Source: Campylobacterota bacterium (GTDB lineage Bacteria; Campylobacterota; Campylobacteria; Campylobacterales; Sulfurimonadaceae). Taken from it: a stretch of 64,000 nucleotides of DNA. The stretch lies in NCBI GenBank assembly GCA_040752835.1, contig JBFMGG010000004.1, positions 1-64,000 on the forward strand. Reading direction: 5' to 3'. A program made the translations under genes and the position numbers. Below are positions 44,960-53,528 of this stretch, in pieces (positions within the stretch are counted from its first letter, which is position 1; each line of letters opens with the position of its first letter). A model generated the notes under the pieces. It had not been told where the DNA came from. It saw only the letters and a program-made list of their open reading frames with translations, and did no database searches.

Positions 44960-45994
44960 ATGGCCAGCGACATGAACGACTACTTCAACAAGAAGAAAAA
45001 CGAAAGCCAGCGGGGCGGAGGGTTTCAGACCCCAAAATCGCCGAAAATCGATTTCAATATGAACAGCCAGAAGGCGGGAATGCTCTGGCTGATCGGAGGA
45101 TTCGTGCTGCTGCTGATCCTGGCCAAACCTTTCGTCATCATCAACGAAGGGGAGCGCGGCATCCTCTCGACCAACGGAAAATACGAAGCCCAGGCCCTTC
45201 TTCCGGGTCTGCACTTCATCATCCCCCTGATCCAGCAGGTCTACGTCGTCGACACCAAAGTCCGCATCATCAATTACGCGGATAAAATCGACCGTGCCTC
45301 GACCACCGGAGACGGGATTCTGGTCAAACCGGCCATTACCGTTCTGGACAAACGGGGGCTTCCCGTTTCAATCGAGCTGACGGTCCAGTACCGGCTCAAT
45401 GCGCAGCTGGCCGCCCAGACGGTTTCGAACTGGGGCTTTAGCTGGGAAGACAAAATCATCGATCCGGTCGCCCGCGACATCGTCCGCAACGTGGTAGGGC
45501 AGTATGAAGCCGAAAACCTTCCCATCATGCGCAACACGATTGCGCAGAAGATCGAAAGCGGCATCCGCAGCAACGTCGGCCGCCAGAAAAACGGTCCCGC
45601 CGAGCTCGAATCGGTACAGCTGCGCGAAATCGTCCTTCCCCAAAAAGTCAAAGACCAGATCGAACGTGTCCAGGTCGCCAAACAGGAAGTCGAGCGGGCA
45701 CAGCAGGAAGTCGAAAGAGCCAAACAAGAGGCGTTCAAAAAAGAGACTGAGGCACAGGGGGTCGCCAACGCCCTCACCATCGAAGCCCAGGCCCAGGCAA
45801 AAGCCAATCAGCTGATTGCCAATTCGATCACTCCGGGACTTCTCAAACTCGAGCAGATCAAGGTACAGGGAAAATTCAACGAGGCGCTCAAAGAGAACAA
45901 GGACGCGAAAATTTTTCTCACCCCCGGCGGCTCTACGCCCAACATCTGGGTTGACATGAAAAGCGACCATACCCAGAAGGTCTCTTCGAAATAA
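44960..45994 (+). CDS. SPFH/prohibitin-family membrane protein
   Basis: This 344-residue protein has a soluble N-terminus (1-37), one membrane helix (AGMLWLIGGFVLLLILA, 39-56), an SPFH domain (60-230, including VVDTKVRIINY and SIELTVQYRLN) and a long coiled coil rich in Glu, Gln, Lys and Ala (230-300). It resembles prohibitins and HflK-type proteins that scaffold membrane proteases such as FtsH. A TATAAC box and GAAGAGGA site precede the start. Confidence 0.88.
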   Translation: MASDMNDYFNKKKNESQRGGGFQTPKSPKIDFNMNSQKAGMLWLIGGFVLLLILAKPFVIINEGERGILSTNGKYEAQALLPGLHFIIPLIQQVYVVDTKVRIINYADKIDRASTTGDGILVKPAITVLDKRGLPVSIELTVQYRLNAQLAAQTVSNWGFSWEDKIIDPVARDIVRNVVGQYEAENLPIMRNTIAQKIESGIRSNVGRQKNGPAELESVQLREIVLPQKVKDQIERVQVAKQEVERAQQEVERAKQEAFKKETEAQGVANALTIEAQAQAKANQLIANSITPGLLKLEQIKVQGKFNEALKENKDAKIFLTPGGSTPNIWVDMKSDHTQKVSSK

Positions 45995-46007
45995 CCGATC
46001 CCATCTC

Positions 46008-46021
46008 CCCTCTTCGGAGGG
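46008..46021 (+). terminator. UUCG hairpin between SPFH gene and hisIE
   Basis: CCCTC-TTCG-GAGGG forms a perfect five-pair tetraloop hairpin 13 bases after the SPFH stop, followed by only three T. It may terminate weakly or protect the 3' end. Confidence 0.4.
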
Positions 46022-46073
46022 TTTGGCAGGGGTTCAGCCGTGGACTCTTCCCAAATACGAAAAAGGTTTCCGC

Positions 46074-46748
46074 ATGAATCTCGATCATATCGACTGGCAA
46101 AAGTCCCCCCTCCTTCCCGTTATCGTCCAGGACTCGACGACCCTCGAAGTACTTATGATGGCTTACATGGACCGCGAAGCGCTCGAACTTTCCCTCTCGA
46201 CGAGAACCGCCCACTACTACTCCCGCTCCAAACAGCGCCTGTGGAAAAAAGGGGAAAGCAGCGGCCATCTGCAGCACATCGAGCGTTTTTTGCTCGATTG
46301 CGACAATGACACCCTGCTCATCCAGGTGCGTCAGGAAGGGGTCGCCTGCCATACGGGGCGTAAATCGTGTTTCTTTACCGACATCGAAACGGGCAGCGTC
46401 ATCTCCGAACCCCAGATTGACACCGCCGCAGCCTACGGAATCATCGACGAGCTCTACCACACGATTCTCAGCCGCAAAAATGCCGATCCATCAACCTCGT
46501 GGACGGCGAAGCTCCTCTCGAAAGGGGACAACGCGATCCTCAAAAAAGTGGTCGAGGAAGCGGGAGAATTCTCTTTTGCGATCAAAGACGGAAATGAGAG
46601 TGAAATTATTTACGAATGTGCCGATTTGGTCTATCACGTCCTGGTCGCGCTCGGACATAAAAATATCTCTCCCGACCGTATCAAACAAGAACTCGCACGC
46701 CGATTCGGGACAAGCGGGATCGCGGAGAAAAACTCAAGGCCTTCATGA
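46074..46748 (+). CDS. hisIE: bifunctional HisI-HisE histidine biosynthesis enzyme
   Basis: This 224-residue fusion catalyses steps 2 and 3 of histidine synthesis (phosphoribosyl-ATP pyrophosphohydrolase and phosphoribosyl-AMP cyclohydrolase). The HisI part (1-115) has LMMAYMDREAL, WKKGESSGH and the metal-binding GVACHTGRKSCFF. The HisE part (about 130-220) has the KVVEEAGEF acidic helix and YECADLVYH. The ATG at 46074 follows AAAAGG. It overlaps the next gene by ATGA. Confidence 0.96.
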   Translation: MNLDHIDWQKSPLLPVIVQDSTTLEVLMMAYMDREALELSLSTRTAHYYSRSKQRLWKKGESSGHLQHIERFLLDCDNDTLLIQVRQEGVACHTGRKSCFFTDIETGSVISEPQIDTAAAYGIIDELYHTILSRKNADPSTSWTAKLLSKGDNAILKKVVEEAGEFSFAIKDGNESEIIYECADLVYHVLVALGHKNISPDRIKQELARRFGTSGIAEKNSRPS

Positions 46749-47260
46749 AAACGTACATTCTCGATTTCATCGACCATCTTCTCGTTTACGACTATCTCCT
46801 CTTCGGAGCGGTCATACTCCTTTTCATCCTGATCCTCGGACTCGCCGTCTTTTTGCGCCATCACCTCGGGCTTGCCGTTTTTCTGGTGCTGGTGGCATTC
46901 GGGGTACTGACGGTCGGGAGCGCCGTGGGATACACGATGATGCACCGGTATCTCTTCAGTAACACCCTCGTCCTCTCGCAGGTCAAAGCACTCGAATTCA
47001 CCGAAGCGCTGCTGGTCAAAGGGGAGATCCGCAACACCTCAAAACGGACGTTCGGCGAATGTACCGTAAGCGTCGGGGTACACAAAGTGAGCGGTAACCC
47101 TTATCTGGACCGGATCTATCCCAATATCCCTTTTCAAAAAGCCTCCCTGAAAGTGGAAGAGACGATCAAGCCCAATCAATCAGCCCCCTTTAAACTCTTT
47201 GTCGAACCTTTCCGATATACCAAAGAATACAATATCACGGCAAAGGCGGATTGCAAATGA
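46745..47260 (+). CDS. DUF2393 family membrane protein 1
   Basis: This 171-residue protein has two N-terminal membrane helices (about 18-38 and 42-65) and a periplasmic or extracytoplasmic beta-rich domain with LLVKGEIRNTSKRTFGECTVSV, a pattern resembling an Ig-like fold. It fits DUF2393, a family known from Campylobacter and relatives. It overlaps hisIE and the following related gene by four bases each. Function is unknown. Confidence 0.75.
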   Translation: MKTYILDFIDHLLVYDYLLFGAVILLFILILGLAVFLRHHLGLAVFLVLVAFGVLTVGSAVGYTMMHRYLFSNTLVLSQVKALEFTEALLVKGEIRNTSKRTFGECTVSVGVHKVSGNPYLDRIYPNIPFQKASLKVEETIKPNQSAPFKLFVEPFRYTKEYNITAKADCK

Positions 47261-47787
47261 GTCCCTTAACGAGCTGGCATTATCTACTAATCGTTATTTG
47301 CGGTGTGCTGTTTCTCGCGGGAACGGTGCTGGCATTGCGAAGCCGGTCAAAATTTTCCGTTTTTCTGACCGTCGTATTGGTCATCGGCTTCTTTGTGGCG
47401 ATGCTTTGGCCCCTGATCAACGAAAGCGTTTACAAGGTACAGATTTCGAATCTGAGCGACGAGCGCTTTTACCAGTCCGAACAGATCCTTATCAAAGGGA
47501 CGGTGCGCAACGTCGGAAACCATCCCGTCGGGCAGGTGAGCGCCGTCTTAAAGCTCTCAAACATCAAAGGCGGCACTCACGCCAAAGCCTCGCAGTTCAG
47601 CGAACCGAGCGCGTTCGAGCAGCTCTTTCAGGACGACGATCCCGAATTCAAACGCCAGAACGTCTTCTCGCGGCACGTCATTGCCGAGAGCCTCAACCCC
47701 GGTGCCTCCAAAACCTTCAGGCTCCTCGTCGATTATCCGAGCCATTTCGACAAAGCGTCGTTCGAAGTCGAAGCGCAGGTCGATTAG
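47257..47787 (+). CDS. DUF2393 family membrane protein 2
   Basis: This is a 176-residue paralogue of the preceding protein from the ATG at 47257 (ATGA overlap). It has two membrane helices (about 9-27 and 33-53) followed by the same type of beta domain (QILIKGTVRNVGNHPVGQVSAVLKL), plus a longer loop with FQDDDPEFKRQNVF. The pair probably forms a heteromer. Its end overlaps that of the opposite radical SAM gene by four bases. Confidence 0.75.
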   Translation: MSPLTSWHYLLIVICGVLFLAGTVLALRSRSKFSVFLTVVLVIGFFVAMLWPLINESVYKVQISNLSDERFYQSEQILIKGTVRNVGNHPVGQVSAVLKLSNIKGGTHAKASQFSEPSAFEQLFQDDDPEFKRQNVFSRHVIAESLNPGASKTFRLLVDYPSHFDKASFEVEAQVD

Positions 47788-48746
47788 TATTTGAGCCCCC
47801 ACGTTCGGAGTGCCGCATTCACGTTTTTGAGCTGGTCGTTTTTGTCCCGGCACCACATCGGGGCGACGAGGGTATCGTCATCGATCCCCGCACTGATCCG
47901 CTGGACGCTCACCTGTGCGGGTTTAAGCCGCAGCGCTTCGGAAAGCACTTCAAGATACAGCTCCTGCGAAATCGGCTCGAATTCCCCACGGGCATACTCG
48001 TTGGCCAAAGCGGTCCTCTTTACCACGTAGAGAGGATGGTATTTCACCGAATCGATCCCCAACGCATACGCTTCTTTGGCCGTTTCGAGCATCATCTCCT
48101 TCGTCTCCCCGGGCAGGCCGAAAATGAGATGCCCGCACACGTTGAGACCGTAGCTTTTGGCTTTTGTGATCGCTTCTTTGACATTGGCGCTGTCATGGCC
48201 CCGGTTAATCCGCTGCAGTGTCGCGTCGTAAATCGACTGGATTCCGAATTCGACCCAGATTTCGGTCCGTTTTGAAAGTTCGGCGAGATAGCGCATCGTT
48301 TCGTCGGTAATGCTGTCCGACCTTGTACCGATGCTCAACCCCACGACGTTCTCAAACGAAAGGGCCTTTTCGTAAAGCGCTCTAAGGGTTTCCAGAGGAG
48401 CGTAGGTATTCGTAAAACTCTGAAAATAGACGAGAAATTTTTCGGCACCGTTTTCTTCGCGGAGTTTTTTGGACAGGGTTTCGAACTGCCACTCCAGCTG
48501 ACGAAGCTGCTGTTCCAAAAAAGGGTTTTCGGCGGAAGAGAGATTGAGAAAAAAGCCTTTCAGCGGGCGGGCGCGGTCAAGACTCGGACTGAACGAATCG
48601 TTCTCGCAGAAAGTACACCCCCCCTTGGCGACGGTTCCGTCGATGTTCGGACAGGTGAACCCCGAAATGGAAACGGGTACCTTGGAGACTTTGAAGCCGA
48701 ATCGGCGGTGCAGATATTGCCCGAACGTAAAAATCTGCTCCCGCAT
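47784..48746 (-). CDS. radical SAM protein, TIGR01212 (YhcC) type
   Basis: This 320-residue protein has the unusual cluster motif of this family: a cysteine in GFTCPN followed after 11 residues by CTFC (residues 32-47). Other landmarks are KFLVYFQSFTNTYAP near residue 103, VVGLSIGTRSDS near residue 135 and HLIFGLPGETKEM near residue 203. Members are predicted radical SAM enzymes of unknown substrate. It is 8 bases after purF on the same strand. Confidence 0.88.
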   Translation of the reverse strand: MREQIFTFGQYLHRRFGFKVSKVPVSISGFTCPNIDGTVAKGGCTFCENDSFSPSLDRARPLKGFFLNLSSAENPFLEQQLRQLEWQFETLSKKLREENGAEKFLVYFQSFTNTYAPLETLRALYEKALSFENVVGLSIGTRSDSITDETMRYLAELSKRTEIWVEFGIQSIYDATLQRINRGHDSANVKEAITKAKSYGLNVCGHLIFGLPGETKEMMLETAKEAYALGIDSVKYHPLYVVKRTALANEYARGEFEPISQELYLEVLSEALRLKPAQVSVQRISAGIDDDTLVAPMWCRDKNDQLKNVNAALRTWGLKY

Positions 48747-48754
48747 CGGGCCTC

Positions 48755-50107
48755 TTAGATGATGTATTTGCCCGTGAAACAGGCGGTACAGTAATTCTCT
48801 TCCTTGCCGTTGACGCTATGCAGAAGGGCTTCGTTGCTCAGGTATCCGAGCGAATCGGCTTCGATAAAAGCGCAGATCTCCTCGATCGACATGTTCGCCG
48901 CGATCAGCTTCTCTTTGTCGGGAGTATCGACGCCGTAAAAACACGGATCGGTCGTCGGCGGGCTCGAAATCCGCATGTGGACTTCGCGCGCGCCGGCGGC
49001 TTTGAGCATCCGGACGATCTGGCGGCTCGTCGTGCCGCGGACGATCGAATCGTCGATAACGACAAGGCTTTTGCCCTTGATCAGGTGCTCGATCGGAGAG
49101 AGTTTCATTTTGACCTTCAGGTCTCGCATCTCCTGCGTCGGTTCGATAAACGTACGGCCGATGTAGTGGTTACGCATGATCGCCATCTCGAATGGGATAC
49201 CGCTTTGCTGCGCGTAACCGATCGCGGCGGGAACACCGCCATCGGGAACGGGGACGATCATGTCAGCACCGATAGAAGGCTGCTCTTTGGCAAGTTCTTT
49301 CCCCATCGCTTTTCGCATTTCATAAACGTTTTGCTTGTAGACGTTCGAATCGGGACGTGCGAAATAGACGTATTCGAAGATACAGTGTTTCGGCGTCGCT
49401 TCGAAGACTTTGATCGACTGGGGGGCTTTCCCTTTTTCAAAAATCAGGAGCTCACCCGGTTCGACGTCACGGATATACTCCGCACCGATCAGGTCAAACG
49501 CACACGTCTCGGATGCGACGACGTACCCGTCGCCGACCCGCCCGAGACTCAAGGGGCGGAAACCGTGAGGATCGCGCATCGCAAACATTTTCGAGCGGCT
49601 GAGGAAGACCAGCGAATAGGCCCCTTCGATCTTTTTGACCGCATCGATGATCCGGTCGGTCAGATGGTGCTGATCGCTTTTGGCGATCAGGTGGATCAGG
49701 TTTTCGGTGTCCATGAAGGTCTGGAAAATCGCCCCTTTTTTGATCAGGGCGTCGCGCACCTCTTTGGCGTTGGTGAGGTTCCCGTTGTGAACGATCGACA
49801 TCTCTCCGAGGTCGTAGCGGGCAAAGACAGGCTGTGCATCCAGGATCGAGTCGTCTCCGGCCGTAGAGTAGCGGGTATGGCCGATCGCCATGTGGCCCTT
49901 GAGCGTATTGAGTTTTTGGGTATCGAATACCTGCGTCACGAGGCCGCGGTCTTTGATCGTGTAGAGTTTTTCGCCGTCCCCGGTGCTGATACCGGCCGCT
50001 TCCTGGCCGCGGTGCTGGAGTGCATGAAGAGAGAAATAGGCCAGTTTAGAGGCTTCCGGATGGTCAAAAATACCGACGACGGCACATTTTTCGTTTAAGC
50101 TACGCAC
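48755..50107 (-). CDS. purF: amidophosphoribosyltransferase
   Basis: This 450-residue enzyme catalyses the first committed step of purine synthesis. The nucleophile Cys8 lies behind a seven-residue propeptide (MRSLNEK), so maturation is needed. The cysteines in KHCIFEY, TDPCFYG and YCTAC fit the 4Fe-4S ligands of the Bacillus-type enzyme. The PRPP loop is VVIDDSIVRGTTSR near residue 345. It follows dapB by 9 bases. Confidence 0.96.
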   Translation of the reverse strand: MRSLNEKCAVVGIFDHPEASKLAYFSLHALQHRGQEAAGISTGDGEKLYTIKDRGLVTQVFDTQKLNTLKGHMAIGHTRYSTAGDDSILDAQPVFARYDLGEMSIVHNGNLTNAKEVRDALIKKGAIFQTFMDTENLIHLIAKSDQHHLTDRIIDAVKKIEGAYSLVFLSRSKMFAMRDPHGFRPLSLGRVGDGYVVASETCAFDLIGAEYIRDVEPGELLIFEKGKAPQSIKVFEATPKHCIFEYVYFARPDSNVYKQNVYEMRKAMGKELAKEQPSIGADMIVPVPDGGVPAAIGYAQQSGIPFEMAIMRNHYIGRTFIEPTQEMRDLKVKMKLSPIEHLIKGKSLVVIDDSIVRGTTSRQIVRMLKAAGAREVHMRISSPPTTDPCFYGVDTPDKEKLIAANMSIEEICAFIEADSLGYLSNEALLHSVNGKEENYCTACFTGKYII

Positions 50108-50116
50108 GCTGTTTCC

Positions 50117-50887
50117 TTATGCAAGTTCAAGACAGTCTTGGATCGAGTAAAGGCCGTTTGGTTTTCCGGCCAGCCATTTTGCCGCGCGAATCGCCCCCTT
50201 GGAGAAGGTGTTGCGGCTTGTCGCGGTATGGTGGAGTTCGACGAATTCCCCTTCATTGTAAAACCCGACCGTATGGCGTCCGACGATGTCTCCGCCGCGC
50301 AGCGCCATGACCGCGATCTCGTCTTTGGTCCGCTCGCCGATATTGCCGTTACGCCCGCTCACCCGCACCGCATCCAGATCGAGGTTCCGTGCGTCCGCCG
50401 CCGAATGGGCCAGCGTCAGCGCGGTACCGCTGGGAGCATCTTTCTTGTGGCGGTGGTGCTGTTCGACGATCTCGATGTCGAATCCCTCGAGGGTCTTGGC
50501 GGCGATGTGGACCAGTTTGTTCAGCAGCGCAACCCCCAGCGACATATTCGTCGCATAAAGGATCGGCATCGATTCGCTGGCCGTTTTGAGGAGATTCATT
50601 TGGTGGTTGTCCAGGCCGGTAGTCCCGATAACGAGAGGTCTGGGGTGTTTGATCGCCTGTTCAAGGAGAAGCTGCGTCGCTTCGGGAAGCGAAAAGTCGA
50701 TGATGACGTCCGACCCTTTGAGAAGCGTCGCCATATCGTTGGTCACCAGGACCGACGGATCAATCGAAAAATTGAGTTCATTGCGGACGTATACCGCACC
50801 CAGTGAAATCTCTTTTTCGTGCCGCAAATCTTCGATCAGCAGCTTGCCGACACGCCCTCCCGCTCCGAAAACACCTGCTCTTACCAT
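50117..50887 (-). CDS. dapB: 4-hydroxy-tetrahydrodipicolinate reductase
   Basis: This 256-residue enzyme of lysine and diaminopimelate synthesis has an N-terminal NAD(P) fold ([12 protein letters not shown], residue 7) and the family signature [18 protein letters not shown] near residue 143, with the catalytic histidine and lysine. [12 protein letters not shown] near residue 198 is also present. It is the first gene of a dapB-purF-radical SAM set, dapB and purF being adjacent in C. jejuni too. Confidence 0.95.
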   Translation of the reverse strand: MVRAGVFGAGGRVGKLLIEDLRHEKEISLGAVYVRNELNFSIDPSVLVTNDMATLLKGSDVIIDFSLPEATQLLLEQAIKHPRPLVIGTTGLDNHQMNLLKTASESMPILYATNMSLGVALLNKLVHIAAKTLEGFDIEIVEQHHRHKKDAPSGTALTLAHSAADARNLDLDAVRVSGRNGNIGERTKDEIAVMALRGGDIVGRHTVGFYNEGEFVELHHTATSRNTFSKGAIRAAKWLAGKPNGLYSIQDCLELA

Positions 50888-50969
50888 CTGTGTGATCCCT
50901 ATTGTGCATTATTTCTAAGCGCATTTTACCGTTTTAGTGTTTAAAAAGGGCGTAAACGAAAACGCTCTT

Positions 50970-51905
50970 TCAATGATGGTCGACGTAAGCGATCGCCTGG
51001 AGCGCCGCCACCGCCCCGTCACCGGCCGCGCACACAACCTGCTTGGGAGCCTGTTCGCGCATGTCGCCCGCCGCAAAAAGCCCGGGAACCGACGTTTTCA
51101 TGCTCAAATCGACCTTGACCTCGCCCCAAGGTGTCATGTCGCACAGAAAACTGCCGTCTTCTTGGATCAGTACCTGGTTGTTGACGTTGTACCCGACAAA
51201 CGTAAAAACTCCCGGTACGTCGATATGACGTGTCGTTCCGTCCGCGAACGCGACCCGGATTCCGGTCACTCCCGACGTGTCGCCGACGACCTCTTCGGGA
51301 GTGGCGTTGAGGACCAGTTCGATGTTCTCGGTATGTTTCACCCGATCAATCGTACTCGGTGCAGCCCGAAACGTATCGCGGCGGTGGATCAGATAGACTT
51401 TCGCACAGATTTTTGCCAGGTAGAGTGCCTCTTCGAGTGCCGTATCGCCGCCCCCGATGACCGCCACTTCCTTACCTTTGTAAAAAAAGCCGTCGCAGGT
51501 GGCGCACGTACTCACCCCCCGTCCGAAAAACACGTCTTCGCCGACAAAACCCGCCCGCTTGGGGGTTGACCCCGTACAGACGATGACACTTTTGGCTTCG
51601 ACGCTGCTTCCGTCCCCTTTGTGTACGGTAAAAATCCCCCCGGCACCGCGCGACACGCGTACCACTTCGGCCATTTCATGTTTCAAACCGAATTTCTGGC
51701 ATTGCTCGGGCCAGGGGATCATCAGGTCCATCCCGCTGATGTGCCCCGTAACACCGGGATAATTCTCAATCTCCGAACTCATGGTAATCTGACCGCCGGG
51801 CATCCCTTTTTCAAACATCGTAACGTCCGCGAGCCCTCCGCGCGTAGTATAAAGCCCAGCCGTCAAACCGGCCGGTCCTCCTCCGATAATTGCACAATCT
51901 AGCAT
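50970..51905 (-). CDS. trxB: thioredoxin reductase
   Basis: This 311-residue flavoenzyme passes electrons from NADPH to thioredoxin. The FAD motif [12 protein letters not shown] is at residue 8, the redox pair CATC near residue 136, the NADPH motif [13 protein letters not shown] near residue 153 and the closing [11 protein letters not shown] near residue 280. It ends 82 bases before the dapB start. A TATAAT box lies at 51997-52002, after the trxA terminator. Confidence 0.96.
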   Translation of the reverse strand: MLDCAIIGGGPAGLTAGLYTTRGGLADVTMFEKGMPGGQITMSSEIENYPGVTGHISGMDLMIPWPEQCQKFGLKHEMAEVVRVSRGAGGIFTVHKGDGSSVEAKSVIVCTGSTPKRAGFVGEDVFFGRGVSTCATCDGFFYKGKEVAVIGGGDTALEEALYLAKICAKVYLIHRRDTFRAAPSTIDRVKHTENIELVLNATPEEVVGDTSGVTGIRVAFADGTTRHIDVPGVFTFVGYNVNNQVLIQEDGSFLCDMTPWGEVKVDLSMKTSVPGLFAAGDMREQAPKQVVCAAGDGAVAALQAIAYVDHH

Positions 51906-51996
51906 CTGCCGTCTCCTGACTTGTTATGGTAGGAGCTTATCATACCCTGTTGTAGATAAACCAGCTCTTTTCGAACTAAACATACGGGATAAAAAA

Positions 51997-52002
51997 ATTA
52001 TA
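51997..52002 (-). promoter_or_regulatory. -10 box for trxB
   Basis: Minus-strand TATAAT sits in a very AT-rich stretch 92 bases before the trxB start. The TrxA terminator lies upstream, so trxB seems to have its own promoter. Confidence 0.5.
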
Positions 52003-52061
52003 ATTTAAATTACTATAATTAATACGTTGCAGGCGAAAATAACGAATAGCGTAAAAGAAGA

Positions 52062-52093
52062 GAAAAAGAGGTTGCCGCCGAGGCTCCGGCGGC
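52062..52093 (-). terminator. terminator after trxA
   Basis: GCCGCCG (52074-52080) and CGGCGGC (52087-52093) form a seven-pair stem with a six-base loop. On the minus strand it is followed by CTCTTTTTCTC. It starts 14 bases after the trxA stop. Confidence 0.8.
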
Positions 52094-52106
52094 GGAAAGG
52101 GGGTGA

Positions 52107-52424
52107 TTAAAGAAGTGCGTTGAGTTTGTCCGCGAACGCCTGTTTCGACGCGGCACCGACCATTTGCTCGACCACTTCCCCGTTTTTGAAGAAAAGGATG
52201 GTCGGGATAGAACGGATACCGTATTTAACGGCGATATCCTGCTCTTCATCGGTGTTCACTTTACAGATTTTGGCTTTGCCGTCGTAGTCGGCCGCCAGTT
52301 CTTCGATAACCGGAGCGATCATACGGCATGGTCCGCACCAAGGAGCCCAGAAATCGACCAATGCGACACCCTCTTTTGTTACTTCATCAAAGTTTGAAAC
52401 TGTCAATTCAATGTATTTACCCAT
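52107..52424 (-). CDS. trxA: thioredoxin
   Basis: This 105-residue protein has the classical active site WCGPC in FWAPWCGPCRMIAP near residue 28 and the cis-proline segment IRSIPTILFF near residue 72. It is the likely electron donor for Bcp and other reductases. Length is typical. TATAAT at 52459-52464 precedes it. Confidence 0.97.
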   Translation of the reverse strand: MGKYIELTVSNFDEVTKEGVALVDFWAPWCGPCRMIAPVIEELAADYDGKAKICKVNTDEEQDIAVKYGIRSIPTILFFKNGEVVEQMVGAASKQAFADKLNALL

Positions 52425-52458
52425 TGTTTTTCCTTGAGTTGCGAATGTTTATGGGGTC

Positions 52459-52464
52459 ATTATA
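52459..52464 (-). promoter_or_regulatory. -10 box for trxA
   Basis: TATAAT on the minus strand (GGCGTTATAATGACC) lies 34 bases before the trxA ATG, with AAGGA just before the start. A weak -35-like AAGACA is 18 bases further up. Confidence 0.6.
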
Positions 52465-52595
52465 ACGCCCCAATCTTTAAAATGTCTTATTACATAATGA
52501 TCACATTTTTTCTCAGGATCGCTCCGAAATATCTTAAGGATTTTTTGGAGATAATCAATAAAACAGAATTTTCAAGAAAGGTACCGGATCAATAC

Positions 52596-53528
52596 ATGAA
52601 GCGAAAGGGGTGGGTAATCGGTTGGATGGTTGCGGGAGTGCTGTTGCAAGCGGCCGAACCGATTGTACCGATTCCCCGTTCCGTTTCGTACGATCCGGAC
52701 AAAGCCGCCCTCGGCGAAAAACTTTTCGCCGATCCCATCCTTTCCAAAGACCGCACCGTCGCCTGCATTTCCTGCCACGACGTCTTCTCGAGCGGCGCCG
52801 ACGGCAAAAAAATTTCGACCGGCATTCGCAATCTACAGGGGACCATGAACGCACCGACGGTATTCAACGCCGCGTTTAACTTCGTCCAATTCTGGAACGG
52901 CCGGGCCAAAACGCTCAGCGAGCAGGCACTGGGGCCAATCCACAACCCGGTCGAAATGGGTCTTCCCCTCTCCGAAGCGGCTCGCCGGCTACAGTCGCAC
53001 CCCGAGTACGCCAAAGCGTTTGCCGCCCTCACGGGACGCGCGACCCTCACCCCCGACGACATCGCCGTCATGATCGCCGAGTACGAAAAAACCCTGATAA
53101 CCCCCAACGCCAAATTCGACCGCTACCTTCGGGGTGAAATACGCCTTTCTCCTCTGGAAGCCAAGGGGTACACACTGTTTAAAACCCTCGGCTGCGTCTC
53201 GTGCCACAACGGCGTCAACATCGGCGGAAACTCTTTCCAGAAAATGGGGGCCATCATCGCCATCCCCTACGATGCGAGAACCTCCGACCGCTATGCCCTG
53301 ACCAAGCGTCCGATCGATAAAAACGTCTACAAGGTTCCGACGCTGCGCAACATCGCGCGTACCGCTCCCTATTTCCACGACGGAAGCGCCGCGACCCTCA
53401 GCGAAGCGATCGCACGGATGTCGTACCACAACCTGGGAATGACCCTCACTCCCGCGGAGATTCGCGCTCTGGTCGCTTTTTTGCAGACCCTAAACGGGGA
53501 ACTCCCCTCAAAAACGGCCCGCCGATGA
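52596..53528 (+). CDS. di-heme cytochrome c peroxidase, periplasmic
   Basis: This is a 310-residue protein from the ATG at 52596, which gives a proper signal peptide (MKRKGW then a hydrophobic core, cut near LQAAEP). Two heme c sites are present: C57-I-S-C60-H61 and C200-V-S-C203-H204. The intervening FNAAFNFVQFWNGRA and the final YFHDGSA with LVAFLQTLNGEL fit the CcpA/MauG family. It reduces hydrogen peroxide in the periplasm with electrons from cytochrome c. It overlaps the next gene by ATGA. Confidence 0.92.
   Translation: MKRKGWVIGWMVAGVLLQAAEPIVPIPRSVSYDPDKAALGEKLFADPILSKDRTVACISCHDVFSSGADGKKISTGIRNLQGTMNAPTVFNAAFNFVQFWNGRAKTLSEQALGPIHNPVEMGLPLSEAARRLQSHPEYAKAFAALTGRATLTPDDIAVMIAEYEKTLITPNAKFDRYLRGEIRLSPLEAKGYTLFKTLGCVSCHNGVNIGGNSFQKMGAIIAIPYDARTSDRYALTKRPIDKNVYKVPTLRNIARTAPYFHDGSAATLSEAIARMSYHNLGMTLTPAEIRALVAFLQTLNGELPSKTARR

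Noticed and set aside
52434-52595. Longer start for the di-heme peroxidase
   Set aside because: The extra residues hide the signal peptide that begins at 52596 and run back to the trxA promoter region.
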